DNA from: Candidatus Pelagibacter sp.
GTDB lineage: Bacteria; Pseudomonadota; Alphaproteobacteria; Pelagibacterales; Pelagibacteraceae
Reading direction: 5' to 3'
Length of the DNA: 13,282 nucleotides
Assembly: GCA_029941985.1 (NCBI GenBank)
Contig: JAPYTV010000021.1
Span: forward strand, 1-13,282
Positions 7,079 through 13,282 of the stretch are shown here, in pieces. Position numbers and translations under genes: made by a program. The first letter of the stretch is position 1, and the number at the start of each line of letters is the position of its first letter. The notes beneath the pieces were generated by a model. The model was not told the origin of the DNA. It ran no database searches and saw only the letters and a list, made by a program, of their open reading frames with translations.

Positions 7079-8290
7079 ATGAAAACTGTTGTATTAAAGT
7101 TCGGTGGAACTTCTGTAGGAAGTATAGAAAGAATAAAAAAAGTTGCCAACATTATTGGCTCTTATAAAAGAAAAAAATTTAGAGTTATTGTCGTTTCTTC
7201 AGCAATGAGCGGAACTACAAATGACTTAATTAATAAATCTAAACTTATTAGTAATAATTTTGATAAAGCTGAATACGACACATTATTAGCCTCAGGGGAG
7301 CAAGTATCATGTTCCTTAATTGCAGGAAGATTAAATCATTTAGGGTATAAATCTAGATCTTGGATGGCATGGCAAATTCCAATTTTAACAGATGGACCCC
7401 ATAGTGCCGCTAGAATAGATAAGATAAATAGAAATCAAATACTAAGTTTTATTAAAACAGGTGGAGTACCAATTATAACTGGTTTTCAAGGCATTAATTT
7501 AAATAGTAGAATAACTACTTTAGGAAGAGGCGGATCAGACGCAAGTGCAATTATGTGTGCAAAGTTTTTCAAAGCGCAAAAATGTATAATCTATACAGAT
7601 GTTGATGGTGTTTACACAACTGATCCAAAAGTTTTAAAAAAAGCAAAAAAAATAAAAGTTATTTCTTATGAAGAAATGTTAGAAATGGCATCGTTAGGAG
7701 CAAAAGTTATGCAACCAACTTCTATACAAGATGCAAGATTAAATAGAATTAATGTTGATGTAAAATCCTCATTTACAAATAAATCAGGAACTTTAATTAC
7801 AAAAAGAAAAAATATACTTAGTAATAAGACAATTGCCGGATTAACATCCACTAAAAATGATGCGAAAGTAACTCTTGTTGGAGTTAAAGATAAACCTGGA
7901 GTAGCAGCTTCTGTATTTAAACCACTTTCTCAAAATTATATTAATATAGATATGGTTGTTCAAACTTCGTCCGGTAATAAAAAAGAAACTGATATAACTT
8001 TTACTATTAAATCAGAAGATTTATCAAAAACGTTAAAACTTATAAAACAAAACAAAAAAATAAAATATAGAGATTTAATAGTAAATAAAAATGTATCAAA
8101 AGTATCAATTATTGGTGTTGGAATGATAACTACACCTGGTGTAACATATAGGATGTTTCAAACATTAGCTAAAAAAGGAATTAATATATTAGTTATTTCT
8201 ACATCAGAAATTAAAATTTCAGTATTAATAGGAAAGAAATTTGTAAAAAAAGCTATTTCAGCTCTTCATAAAGAATTTAAATTAGATTAA
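7079..8290 (+). CDS. lysC: Aspartate kinase (aspartokinase) with two ACT domains
   Basis: Phosphorylates aspartate, the first step toward lysine, threonine, methionine and diaminopimelate. The N-terminal kinase domain begins with KFGGTSVGS (7-15) and includes LLASGEQVS (69-77), the GFQGIN...TTLGRGGSD stretch (135-154) and IYTDVDGVYTTDP (171-183). Two ACT domains follow, about 262-330 and 341-400, with GVTYRMFQTLAKKGINI and ISTSEIKISVLI in the second. These form the regulatory interface where lysine and/or threonine inhibit many relatives; which effector acts here cannot be read directly. Length 403 matches the monofunctional alphaproteobacterial type, and no homoserine dehydrogenase is fused. 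No Shine-Dalgarno sequence is visible. ispG starts 7 bases after the stop, so the two are very likely co-transcribed. Confidence 0.97.
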   Translation: MKTVVLKFGGTSVGSIERIKKVANIIGSYKRKKFRVIVVSSAMSGTTNDLINKSKLISNNFDKAEYDTLLASGEQVSCSLIAGRLNHLGYKSRSWMAWQIPILTDGPHSAARIDKINRNQILSFIKTGGVPIITGFQGINLNSRITTLGRGGSDASAIMCAKFFKAQKCIIYTDVDGVYTTDPKVLKKAKKIKVISYEEMLEMASLGAKVMQPTSIQDARLNRINVDVKSSFTNKSGTLITKRKNILSNKTIAGLTSTKNDAKVTLVGVKDKPGVAASVFKPLSQNYINIDMVVQTSSGNKKETDITFTIKSEDLSKTLKLIKQNKKIKYRDLIVNKNVSKVSIIGVGMITTPGVTYRMFQTLAKKGINILVISTSEIKISVLIGKKFVKKAISALHKEFKLD

Positions 8291-8297
8291 ATAAATT

Positions 8298-9398
8298 ATG
8301 AGTCTAAGACCTTTCAGGGATATCAATAGAAAAAAAACTAAAGTCATAAATGTTGGAAATGTAAAAATTGGTGGAGATAATCCAATCTCTGTTCAATCAA
8401 TGACCAATACTTTAACTACTGATGTTAAAGCAACGATTAAACAAATAAATGATATTTGTGAAGAAGGAGCAGATTTAGTGAGGGTTTCATGTCCAGATAA
8501 AGACTCTACTTTTGCGTTAAAAGAAATTACTAAGCATGCCCAGGTACCTATAATTGCTGATATTCATTTTCATTATAAAAGAGCAATTGAAGCAGCAGAA
8601 AATGGAGCAAAGTGTTTAAGAATTAATCCAGGTAATATTGGAGATAAGTTAAAAATACATGAAGTATTAAGTGCAGCCAAAAATAATAATTGTTCAATAA
8701 GAATAGGAGTGAACGCCGGATCTTTGGAAAGAGATATTCTAGAAAAATATAAAGAACCTTGTCCAGAAGCTTTAGTAGAAAGTGCATTAAGGAATATTAA
8801 AATCTTGGAAGACCAAGACTTTTTTAATTTTAAAATCAGCGTTAAATCTTCAGATGTTTTTTTATCTACGACAGCTTACCGTCAACTTTCGAAAGTTACA
8901 GATTATCCTTTGCACCTAGGAATTACGGAGGCAGGTAGTTTCATTACTGGAAGTATTAAATCTTCTATAGGTTTAGGATCACTTTTGATGGATGGAATCG
9001 GTGACACAATAAGAATTTCACTGTCTGATGACCCTGTTAAAGAAATTAAAATTGGTAATGAGATATTAAAATCACTTAATTTAAGAAATAGAGGTGTAAA
9101 AATCATATCGTGCCCATCATGTGCAAGACAAGCATTTCAAGTAATTAATACAGTAAAAATTTTAGAAGAAAAACTTTCTTATATAAAAACTCCACTAACA
9201 TTATCTATTATTGGATGTGTAGTTAATGGTCCTGGTGAAGCAGCAATGACTGATATAGGTATTACAGGTGGTGGAAAAGGTAACAATATGCTTTATTTAT
9301 CTGGAATTCAAAGTGAAAAAGTTTTATCAGATGACATAATATCAAAGGTTGTCAGCGAAGTGGAAAAAAAAGTAGCTGAGCTAGATAAAAAATTATAA
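8298..9398 (+). CDS. ispG: 4-hydroxy-3-methylbut-2-enyl diphosphate synthase (IspG/GcpE)
   Basis: Iron-sulfur enzyme of the non-mevalonate (MEP) isoprenoid pathway that converts methylerythritol cyclodiphosphate to HMBPP. Isoprenoids made here feed ubiquinone, hence ubiG nearby, and the cell-wall lipid carrier. The N-terminal TIM-barrel part shows PISVQSMTNT (29-38), ADLVRVSCPD (58-67) and IIADIHFHY (85-93). The C-terminal [4Fe-4S] domain keeps all cluster ligands: C272, C275 and C307 with E314, in SCPSCAR and GCVVNGPGEA. Length 366 is close to E. coli (372). It starts 7 bases after lysC, and its TAA shares one base with the ATG of prfA (TAATG), pointing to translational coupling. In many alphaproteobacteria ptsP is found between lysC and prfA; here ispG holds that place. 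Confidence 0.98.
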   Translation: MSLRPFRDINRKKTKVINVGNVKIGGDNPISVQSMTNTLTTDVKATIKQINDICEEGADLVRVSCPDKDSTFALKEITKHAQVPIIADIHFHYKRAIEAAENGAKCLRINPGNIGDKLKIHEVLSAAKNNNCSIRIGVNAGSLERDILEKYKEPCPEALVESALRNIKILEDQDFFNFKISVKSSDVFLSTTAYRQLSKVTDYPLHLGITEAGSFITGSIKSSIGLGSLLMDGIGDTIRISLSDDPVKEIKIGNEILKSLNLRNRGVKIISCPSCARQAFQVINTVKILEEKLSYIKTPLTLSIIGCVVNGPGEAAMTDIGITGGGKGNNMLYLSGIQSEKVLSDDIISKVVSEVEKKVAELDKKL

Positions 9399-10471
9399 TG
9401 ATTCCATTAAAAACTATTGAAGATTTAATATCTAAGCACTCTTTATTGGAGAAAGAACTATCATCAGGGGAAGTAGACAAAAAATTATTTGCAGAAAAAT
9501 CAAAAGAATATTCTGACTTAAATGAAATTATTGAACAAGTAAAAAAATATAGTACTTATGATAAAGATAAGATTGAGCTAGAAAAAATATTAGAGGATTC
9601 CAGCAGTGACAGTGAATTTAAAACAATGGCAGAAAATGAATTGAAAGAATTAAAATCTCAAAATGAGGTAATTGAAAAAAAATTAAAACTATTTTTACTA
9701 CCAAAGGATGAGGCTGATAAAAAAAATGCTATTATAGAAATTAGGGCAGGAACTGGAGGTTTAGAAGCAAGTCTATTTGCAGCCGACCTCTTTAAAATGT
9801 ATGAAAAAGTGAGCCATAAAAAAAAATGGGAATTAGAATTAATTAGTATGTCACAGAGTGAAGCTGGTGGGTTAAAAGAAGTGATTGCATCTATCAAAGG
9901 GAAGAATATCTATTCAACTCTAAAATATGAAAGTGGAGTACATCGAGTTCAAAGAGTTCCTGATACAGAAACTCAAGGTAGAGTTCATACATCCGCCGCA
10001 ACAGTAGCTGTTTTGCCAGAAGCTGAAGAAGTAGATTTAAAGATTAATGAATCTGATTTACGTATCGATGTTTTTAGAGCCGGTGGGCCAGGAGGACAGT
10101 CAGTTAATACAACGGATAGTGCAGTTAGAATAACTCATATTCCAACTGGATTATCAGTGTCTCAACAGGATGAAAAATCACAACACAAAAATAAAGCAAA
10201 AGGAATGAAAATTTTAAGATCAAGACTTTATGATTTAGAGAGATCAAGAATAGATCAGGAAAGATCACAAGATAGAAAAAGTAAAATAGGTACTGGTGAT
10301 AGATCTGAAAGAATAAGAACTTATAATTTTCCTCAAGGAAGAGTCACCGATCATCGTATCAATCTCACCCTTCATAAACTTGAGGAGTTCTTAGAAGGAG
10401 AAGCTTTTGATGAAATGGTTGAAACTTTAACATTACAAGCACAAGAAGAAAAATTGAGTAATTTAAGTTAA
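9398..10471 (+). CDS. prfA: Peptide chain release factor 1
   Basis: RF1 recognises UAA and UAG in the ribosomal A site and triggers release of the finished protein. The stop-codon reading tripeptide of RF1 is visible as PDT (188-190) in HRVQRVPDTETQGR, a PxT form that separates it from RF2 (SPF). The catalytic GGQ lies at 232-234 in RAGGPGGQSVNTTDSAV. The N-terminal 100 residues form the charged helical domain 1. Length 357 is normal (360 in E. coli). The start codon overlaps the ispG stop by one base, and the stop overlaps the start of prmC in the same TAATG way. PrmC methylates the Gln of the GGQ motif (here Q234), so enzyme and substrate are coupled in one transcript. Confidence 0.98.
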   Translation: MIPLKTIEDLISKHSLLEKELSSGEVDKKLFAEKSKEYSDLNEIIEQVKKYSTYDKDKIELEKILEDSSSDSEFKTMAENELKELKSQNEVIEKKLKLFLLPKDEADKKNAIIEIRAGTGGLEASLFAADLFKMYEKVSHKKKWELELISMSQSEAGGLKEVIASIKGKNIYSTLKYESGVHRVQRVPDTETQGRVHTSAATVAVLPEAEEVDLKINESDLRIDVFRAGGPGGQSVNTTDSAVRITHIPTGLSVSQQDEKSQHKNKAKGMKILRSRLYDLERSRIDQERSQDRKSKIGTGDRSERIRTYNFPQGRVTDHRINLTLHKLEEFLEGEAFDEMVETLTLQAQEEKLSNLS

Positions 10472-11316
10472 TGATGAATATTGAAAATATCTTGAATAAA
10501 GGCACAAGTATTTTAAAAGCAAGTAAAATTGCAAATCCATACCTTGATAGTGAAATACTTTTATCTGAATCAATTAACAGAGATAAAAAACATATTATTT
10601 TAAACCCAAAAGAAATTTTAGAAAATAAACAATTAAACAATTTTAATAGTTTAATAGAAAGAAGAAGAAAAGGTGAGCCAATTGCTTACCTTATAAATAA
10701 AAAAGAGTTTTGGAAAAATGAATTTTATGTAAATGAAAATGTTTTAATTCCGAGACCAGATACTGAGTTAATAGTAGATCAAGTTTTAAAAATTTATTCG
10801 AAGAACTCTCAATTACAAATTCTTGATATAGGAACAGGATCAGGGTGTATTCTTTTATCAATACTTAAAGAGAGAACTAGCTTTTATGGTACAGGAATAG
10901 ATATTTCCAAAAAAAGTATAAATGTAAGTAAATTCAATGCAAATAGACTCAAACTAGATAATAGAGTTAAATTTTATAATTCAGATGTTGACAATTTTAA
11001 AATTGGCAAATATGATCTAATTGTTTCAAATCCTCCATATATTGAATTGTTAAGTTTAAAATATTTGGAAAAAGATGTTGTTAACTTTGAACCAAAGTTA
11101 GCTTTAAGTGGTGGATTTGATGGTTTTTCAAAAATCAGAAAAGTTATAAGTAAAGCAAGTACTCTGATTAAAAAGAATGGAAAACTTATTTTAGAGATTG
11201 GTTTTAAGCAAAGAAATAAAGTTAAAGAAATATTAAAAAAAGAAGGGTTTTATATTAATAGAACTCTAAAAGATTATGGAAATAATGATCGGTGCATAAT
11301 CAGTACTAAAATTTAA
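10471..11316 (+). CDS. prmC: Release factor glutamine methyltransferase
   Basis: Methylates the GGQ glutamine of release factors, using SAM, to raise termination efficiency. The N-terminal helical domain carries RRRKGEPIAYL (64-74) and the linker VLIPRPDTE (91-99). The methyltransferase domain has motif I ILDIGTGSGC (117-126), acidic GIDIS (142-146) and the glutamine-binding VSNPPYI (185-191; NPPY at 187-190). Length 281 fits the family. The reading starts with two Met codons in a row, either of which may be used; the first overlaps the prfA stop. The C-terminus GNNDRCIISTK resembles the usual end (GxxRxxxG) of HemK/PrmC proteins. It is followed after 17 bases by the DUF4167 gene. Confidence 0.96.
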   Translation: MMNIENILNKGTSILKASKIANPYLDSEILLSESINRDKKHIILNPKEILENKQLNNFNSLIERRRKGEPIAYLINKKEFWKNEFYVNENVLIPRPDTELIVDQVLKIYSKNSQLQILDIGTGSGCILLSILKERTSFYGTGIDISKKSINVSKFNANRLKLDNRVKFYNSDVDNFKIGKYDLIVSNPPYIELLSLKYLEKDVVNFEPKLALSGGFDGFSKIRKVISKASTLIKKNGKLILEIGFKQRNKVKEILKKEGFYINRTLKDYGNNDRCIISTKI

Positions 11317-11333
11317 AAAATTAGTTTAAACAT

Positions 11334-11732
11334 ATGGTAACATTTAGAAACAATAAAAATAATAATAGAAGACCTCCTTTTAGAAGCAATAATAATAGAA
11401 GACCTCCTTTTAGAAGAAATGAGGAAAGATCAAATTTTTCAAATAATGACAATTTTCAAAGAAATGTTCTAGGAAGAAACAACCATAATGCTTCAAAATT
11501 AATTGAAAAATATAATAATTTAGCAAGAGAAGCTCTAGCAAATGAGGATAAAACTTTGTCAGAAAACTACTTTCAATATGCTGATCATTTCACTCGAGTA
11601 CAGAACGAGCAAGAAAAAAATAAAATGACCAAAATCAATATTATTCCAACAGAAGTCGTTACATCAATTAAGCCAGAAGAAAAAAAAGATATTACGGAAG
11701 AATCAGAAGATACAAAATCAGCTACAAGTTAA
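11334..11732 (+). CDS. DUF4167 domain protein, Arg/Asn-rich
   Basis: A 132-residue protein whose first 45 residues are rich in Arg and Asn and probably disordered, followed by the DUF4167 block VLGRNNHNASKLIEKYNNLA (45-64) and AREALANEDKTLSENYFQYADHFTRV (64-89), which is predicted helical. The C-terminal 40 residues are acidic and low-complexity. The family is widespread in alphaproteobacteria, usually directly after prmC, and has no established function; the basic Asn/Arg-rich end suggests RNA or ribosome contact, but that is a guess. A 10-residue unit, NNRRPPFRSN then NNRRPPFRRN, is repeated in tandem. The stop overlaps that of the convergent M23 gene by 4 bases. No Shine-Dalgarno sequence precedes the ATG. 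Confidence 0.88.
   Translation: MVTFRNNKNNNRRPPFRSNNNRRPPFRRNEERSNFSNNDNFQRNVLGRNNHNASKLIEKYNNLAREALANEDKTLSENYFQYADHFTRVQNEQEKNKMTKINIIPTEVVTSIKPEEKKDITEESEDTKSATS
11361..11420 (+). repeat. 30-base in-frame tandem duplication in the DUF4167 gene
   Basis: Positions 11361-11390 and 11391-11420 are identical except for one base (c at 11387 against a at 11417). The period of 30 keeps the frame and duplicates ten codons in the Arg/Asn-rich N-terminal region. Near identity at the DNA level, including third codon positions, indicates a recent duplication by slippage. Confidence 0.9.
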
Positions 11733-13033
11733 TTTAAACCCATAATTAATTCTGATTTTAAAACATCTATTTTAATTTTTTTAACTTCAAATAATTTTCT
11801 CTCTTTATTTTTAAGTATTTTTCCAGAAGGCAATTTTAATTTTTGGGAATTAATACTTTTTCCGTTTTTTATAACTTCATAATGCAAATGAGGACCGGTG
11901 GATTTACCCGTAGAACCTACATATCCAATTATTTGTCCTTGCTTAACTCTTATGCCTACTTTTATTCCACCAGCAAAATTTTTCATGTGTGCATAGACTG
12001 TCGAATAAGTAGTATTATGTTTTATTTTTATACAATTTCCACCACCACCACACCATTTAGCTCTAATTACTTTTCCGTTACCAGAAGCCATGATGGGAGT
12101 ACCTAAAGGTGCAGCAAAATCTGTTCCTTTATGAAGTTTATTGTAACCATCAATAGGATGTTTTCTTAATCCATATGCAGAAGATAACCTCGCACCATTA
12201 ATTGGTGTCTTCATCAATGCTTTTTTAACACTTTTACCATTTTGATCATAGTAATCTTCACTTCCTTTTTTATCAAAGTAATAAAATGAATTATTTATTC
12301 CACTTAGCTTAAGGTTAGCAAAAATAATATTACCAGTTTCATAAATTTTATTTTCATCATCTTCGAATATTTCATACATAATTTGAAAATTATCATTTTT
12401 TCTTAAGTCTCTTTGAAAATCTACTTGAAATCCATAAATTCTAGCAAATTCAATTATTATGTTTGGCTGTACTTTTAAATCAATTGCAGTTCTGTAAAGA
12501 CTTTTTAAAATTTTACCTTCTTTAAAGATAATTTTTTTAGTTAAATTTGTAATTATTATTTTTTTTTCAAATAAACCAGTTTTTGAATTTCTAGTTAATT
12601 GAATTTGTTTAGTTATGGATACCGGAAATAAAAAACTTGCTATTTTTTTATCTCCAAACGGATTGATAGTTAATTTTATAGTTTGATTAGTTTTTAGGTT
12701 ATTTAAATTATAATTTTCATCTAAGCTTTTTTTAATTTCTATAATTTCATCTTTGGAAACAAAATAACTTTGTAGTATTTTATGTAATGATTCACCTTTA
12801 GAAACCCTATGGTCTATATTTTTATATTTTGGGGATAAATTATTAAAAATATGATTTATGCTTTTTTGAAAATAAATATTATTTATTACATTTTTATAAT
12901 TTTCATTAATTGTTTTCTTTTTGTCATTATAAATTTTAGTACTTATAATTGTTATAAATATTAATAAAAAAAGAAATGTTATTTCACTATTTTTTTTAAT
13001 TATTTTTTTGAAGTTATTTGAATTGAATATCAT
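11729..13033 (-). CDS. Membrane-anchored M23 (LytM-type) peptidoglycan endopeptidase with LysM/OapA-like domain
   Basis: Likely a periplasmic zinc endopeptidase that cuts peptide cross-links in peptidoglycan during growth or division, similar to MepM. A single uncleaved-looking membrane segment FLFLLIFITIISTKIY lies at about 20-35, after a basic start, predicting an inner-membrane anchor with the rest in the periplasm. Residues 75-125 (HRVSKGESLHKIL...TIKLTI) resemble a LysM/OapA-type domain. The C-terminal M23 domain (about 285-395) keeps the metal and catalytic residues: H301 and D305 in HKGTDFAAP, H349 in VYAHM, and H382/H384 in GPHLHYE, so it should be active. C328 and C334 (KWCGGGGNC) form an extra Cys pair in a loop that lacks it in the relatives I know. 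Length 434 fits MepM-like proteins (about 440). No Shine-Dalgarno sequence is seen. Confidence 0.93.
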   Translation of the reverse strand: MIFNSNNFKKIIKKNSEITFLFLLIFITIISTKIYNDKKKTINENYKNVINNIYFQKSINHIFNNLSPKYKNIDHRVSKGESLHKILQSYFVSKDEIIEIKKSLDENYNLNNLKTNQTIKLTINPFGDKKIASFLFPVSITKQIQLTRNSKTGLFEKKIIITNLTKKIIFKEGKILKSLYRTAIDLKVQPNIIIEFARIYGFQVDFQRDLRKNDNFQIMYEIFEDDENKIYETGNIIFANLKLSGINNSFYYFDKKGSEDYYDQNGKSVKKALMKTPINGARLSSAYGLRKHPIDGYNKLHKGTDFAAPLGTPIMASGNGKVIRAKWCGGGGNCIKIKHNTTYSTVYAHMKNFAGGIKVGIRVKQGQIIGYVGSTGKSTGPHLHYEVIKNGKSINSQKLKLPSGKILKNKERKLFEVKKIKIDVLKSELIMGLN

Positions 13034-13045
13034 CTAGAATTATCA

Positions 13046-13075
13046 ATTATATAATTAATAATGCTAAAAAATCAA
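13046..13075 (-). promoter_or_regulatory. Possible promoter of the M23 peptidase gene
   Basis: On the minus strand TTGATT (13075-13070) precedes a perfect TATAAT (13051-13046) by 18 bases. The ATG follows 12 bases after the -10, so the predicted transcript would have a leader of only about five bases, close to leaderless. This fits the absence of a Shine-Dalgarno sequence. The surrounding DNA is very AT-rich, so chance is a real alternative. Confidence 0.35.
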
Positions 13076-13090
13076 AAAAAACCTTGAATT

Positions 13091-13160
13091 TGCTTATATA
13101 TTTAAGCATTTTTTTTAAATGCTAAATGCTTGATTTACATTTATTTTAGCCTATAAGCAT
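13091..13160 (+). repeat. Cluster of AAGCA/TGCTT inverted and direct repeats
   Basis: TGCTTA (13091-13096) and TAAGCA (13103-13108) are the outer arms of an imperfect palindrome with one mismatch per arm. AGCATTT (13105-13111) and AAATGCT (13117-13123) form a 7-base stem around a T5 loop. AAATGCT recurs directly at 13124-13130, extended by a T, and ATAAGCAT lies at 13153-13160. The cluster sits in the divergent region between the M23 gene and the putative gene at the right edge, and overlaps the possible promoter of the latter. It could be an operator or a hairpin; it lacks the T run expected of a terminator after the stem. Confidence 0.55.
13130..13157 (+). promoter_or_regulatory. Possible promoter of the gene starting at the right edge
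   Basis: TTGATT (13130-13135) is followed after 16 bases by TATAAG (13152-13157). The predicted start near 13164 would give a leader of about 45 bases to the TTG at 13211. The hexamers overlap the AAGCA/TGCTT repeat cluster, which would suit an operator. The prediction is weak because of the AT-rich background. Confidence 0.3.
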
Positions 13161-13210
13161 CACACTTTCACAATAAAATTATTGTTTATTCAATAGATTA
13201 TTGAGGATTA

Positions 13211-13282
13211 TTGGGCATTTTAGAACCAATTAGCTATTTAAAAAGTAAAAATTTAAGAAGAGAAGTGTGGACGGTTAAGGTT
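13211..13282 (+). CDS. Possible 5' end of an unidentified gene (cut by the right edge)
   Basis: From a TTG at 13211 an open frame of 24 codons reaches the window end without a stop, beginning (M)GILEPISYLKSKNLRREVW. GAGGA at 13203-13207, three bases before the TTG, is the best Shine-Dalgarno match in the window. The other two plus-strand frames contain stops in this stretch. The local base composition is richer in G than the intergenic DNA before it, as expected of coding sequence. I do not recognise the protein, and 24 codons are too few for a family call. A real start further downstream, outside the window, is also possible. Confidence 0.35.
   Translation, partial: MGILEPISYLKSKNLRREVWTVKV

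Noticed and set aside
9959..9967. PDT in RF1 as a change of stop-codon specificity
   Set aside because: The middle position of the RF1 PxT tripeptide is variable across bacteria, and both Pro and Thr are kept, so normal UAA/UAG reading is expected.
10365..10640. 91-codon minus-strand open frame across the prfA-prmC junction
   Set aside because: Both genes on the other strand are firmly identified and overlap by one base; the antisense peptide is low-complexity and hydrophobic.
11843..12106. 87-codon plus-strand open frame opposite the M23 domain
   Set aside because: It mirrors the conserved catalytic region of the peptidase and has no recognisable features of its own.
13105..13123. AGCATTT/AAATGCT hairpin as a terminator
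   Set aside because: The T run is in the loop and not after the stem, and no gene ends toward it from either side within the window.
1..13282. Mobile elements, CRISPR arrays, tRNA or rRNA genes, defence or secondary-metabolite clusters
   Set aside because: I looked for spaced repeats, transposase motifs, terminal inverted repeats and tRNA-like cloverleafs and found none. The gene content is conserved housekeeping.

Overview
The window looks like a chromosomal housekeeping segment from a streamlined, very AT-rich alphaproteobacterium, most likely of the SAR11 clade (Pelagibacterales). The reasons are the low GC content, Lys/Asn/Ile-rich proteins, almost no intergenic space, a tandem glycine riboswitch in front of malate synthase G (a control described for SAR11), and the alphaproteobacterial gene neighbourhoods secA-argJ-DUF1178-ubiG-lysC and prfA-prmC-DUF4167. 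The taxonomic call is inferred from content and was not computed.

Left part (1-1934): the 5' end of malate synthase G (glcB, minus strand) runs off the left edge. It is preceded by a two-aptamer glycine riboswitch with a good -35/-10 pair just upstream. Next to it, on the plus strand, is accA, which carries an unusual C-terminal extension ending in a predicted membrane helix. Centre (1929-7006): secA (minus) converges on accA. argJ and a DUF1178 zinc-ribbon gene (plus) diverge from secA and converge on ubiG (minus).

Right part (7079-13282): lysC, ispG, prfA, prmC and a DUF4167 gene form one tight plus-strand run, with two one-base TAATG overlaps. A LysM-like/M23 peptidoglycan peptidase gene (minus) converges on this run. 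The last 249 bases hold a likely peptidase promoter, a cluster of AAGCA/TGCTT repeats and the possible start of another plus-strand gene cut by the window edge.

The genes serve core metabolism (glyoxylate use, fatty acids, arginine, aspartate-family amino acids, isoprenoids, ubiquinone), translation termination (RF1 and its methylase), protein export and cell-wall remodelling. I see no rRNA, tRNA, CRISPR array, insertion sequence or prophage gene, and no evidence of a wholly new multi-gene system. The points most worth following are the AccA membrane tail, a possible long-range pairing that could hide the glcB ribosome-binding site, a divergent SecA motif V, and the repeat cluster at the right edge. 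No stretch longer than 300 bases lacks a gene or RNA element.
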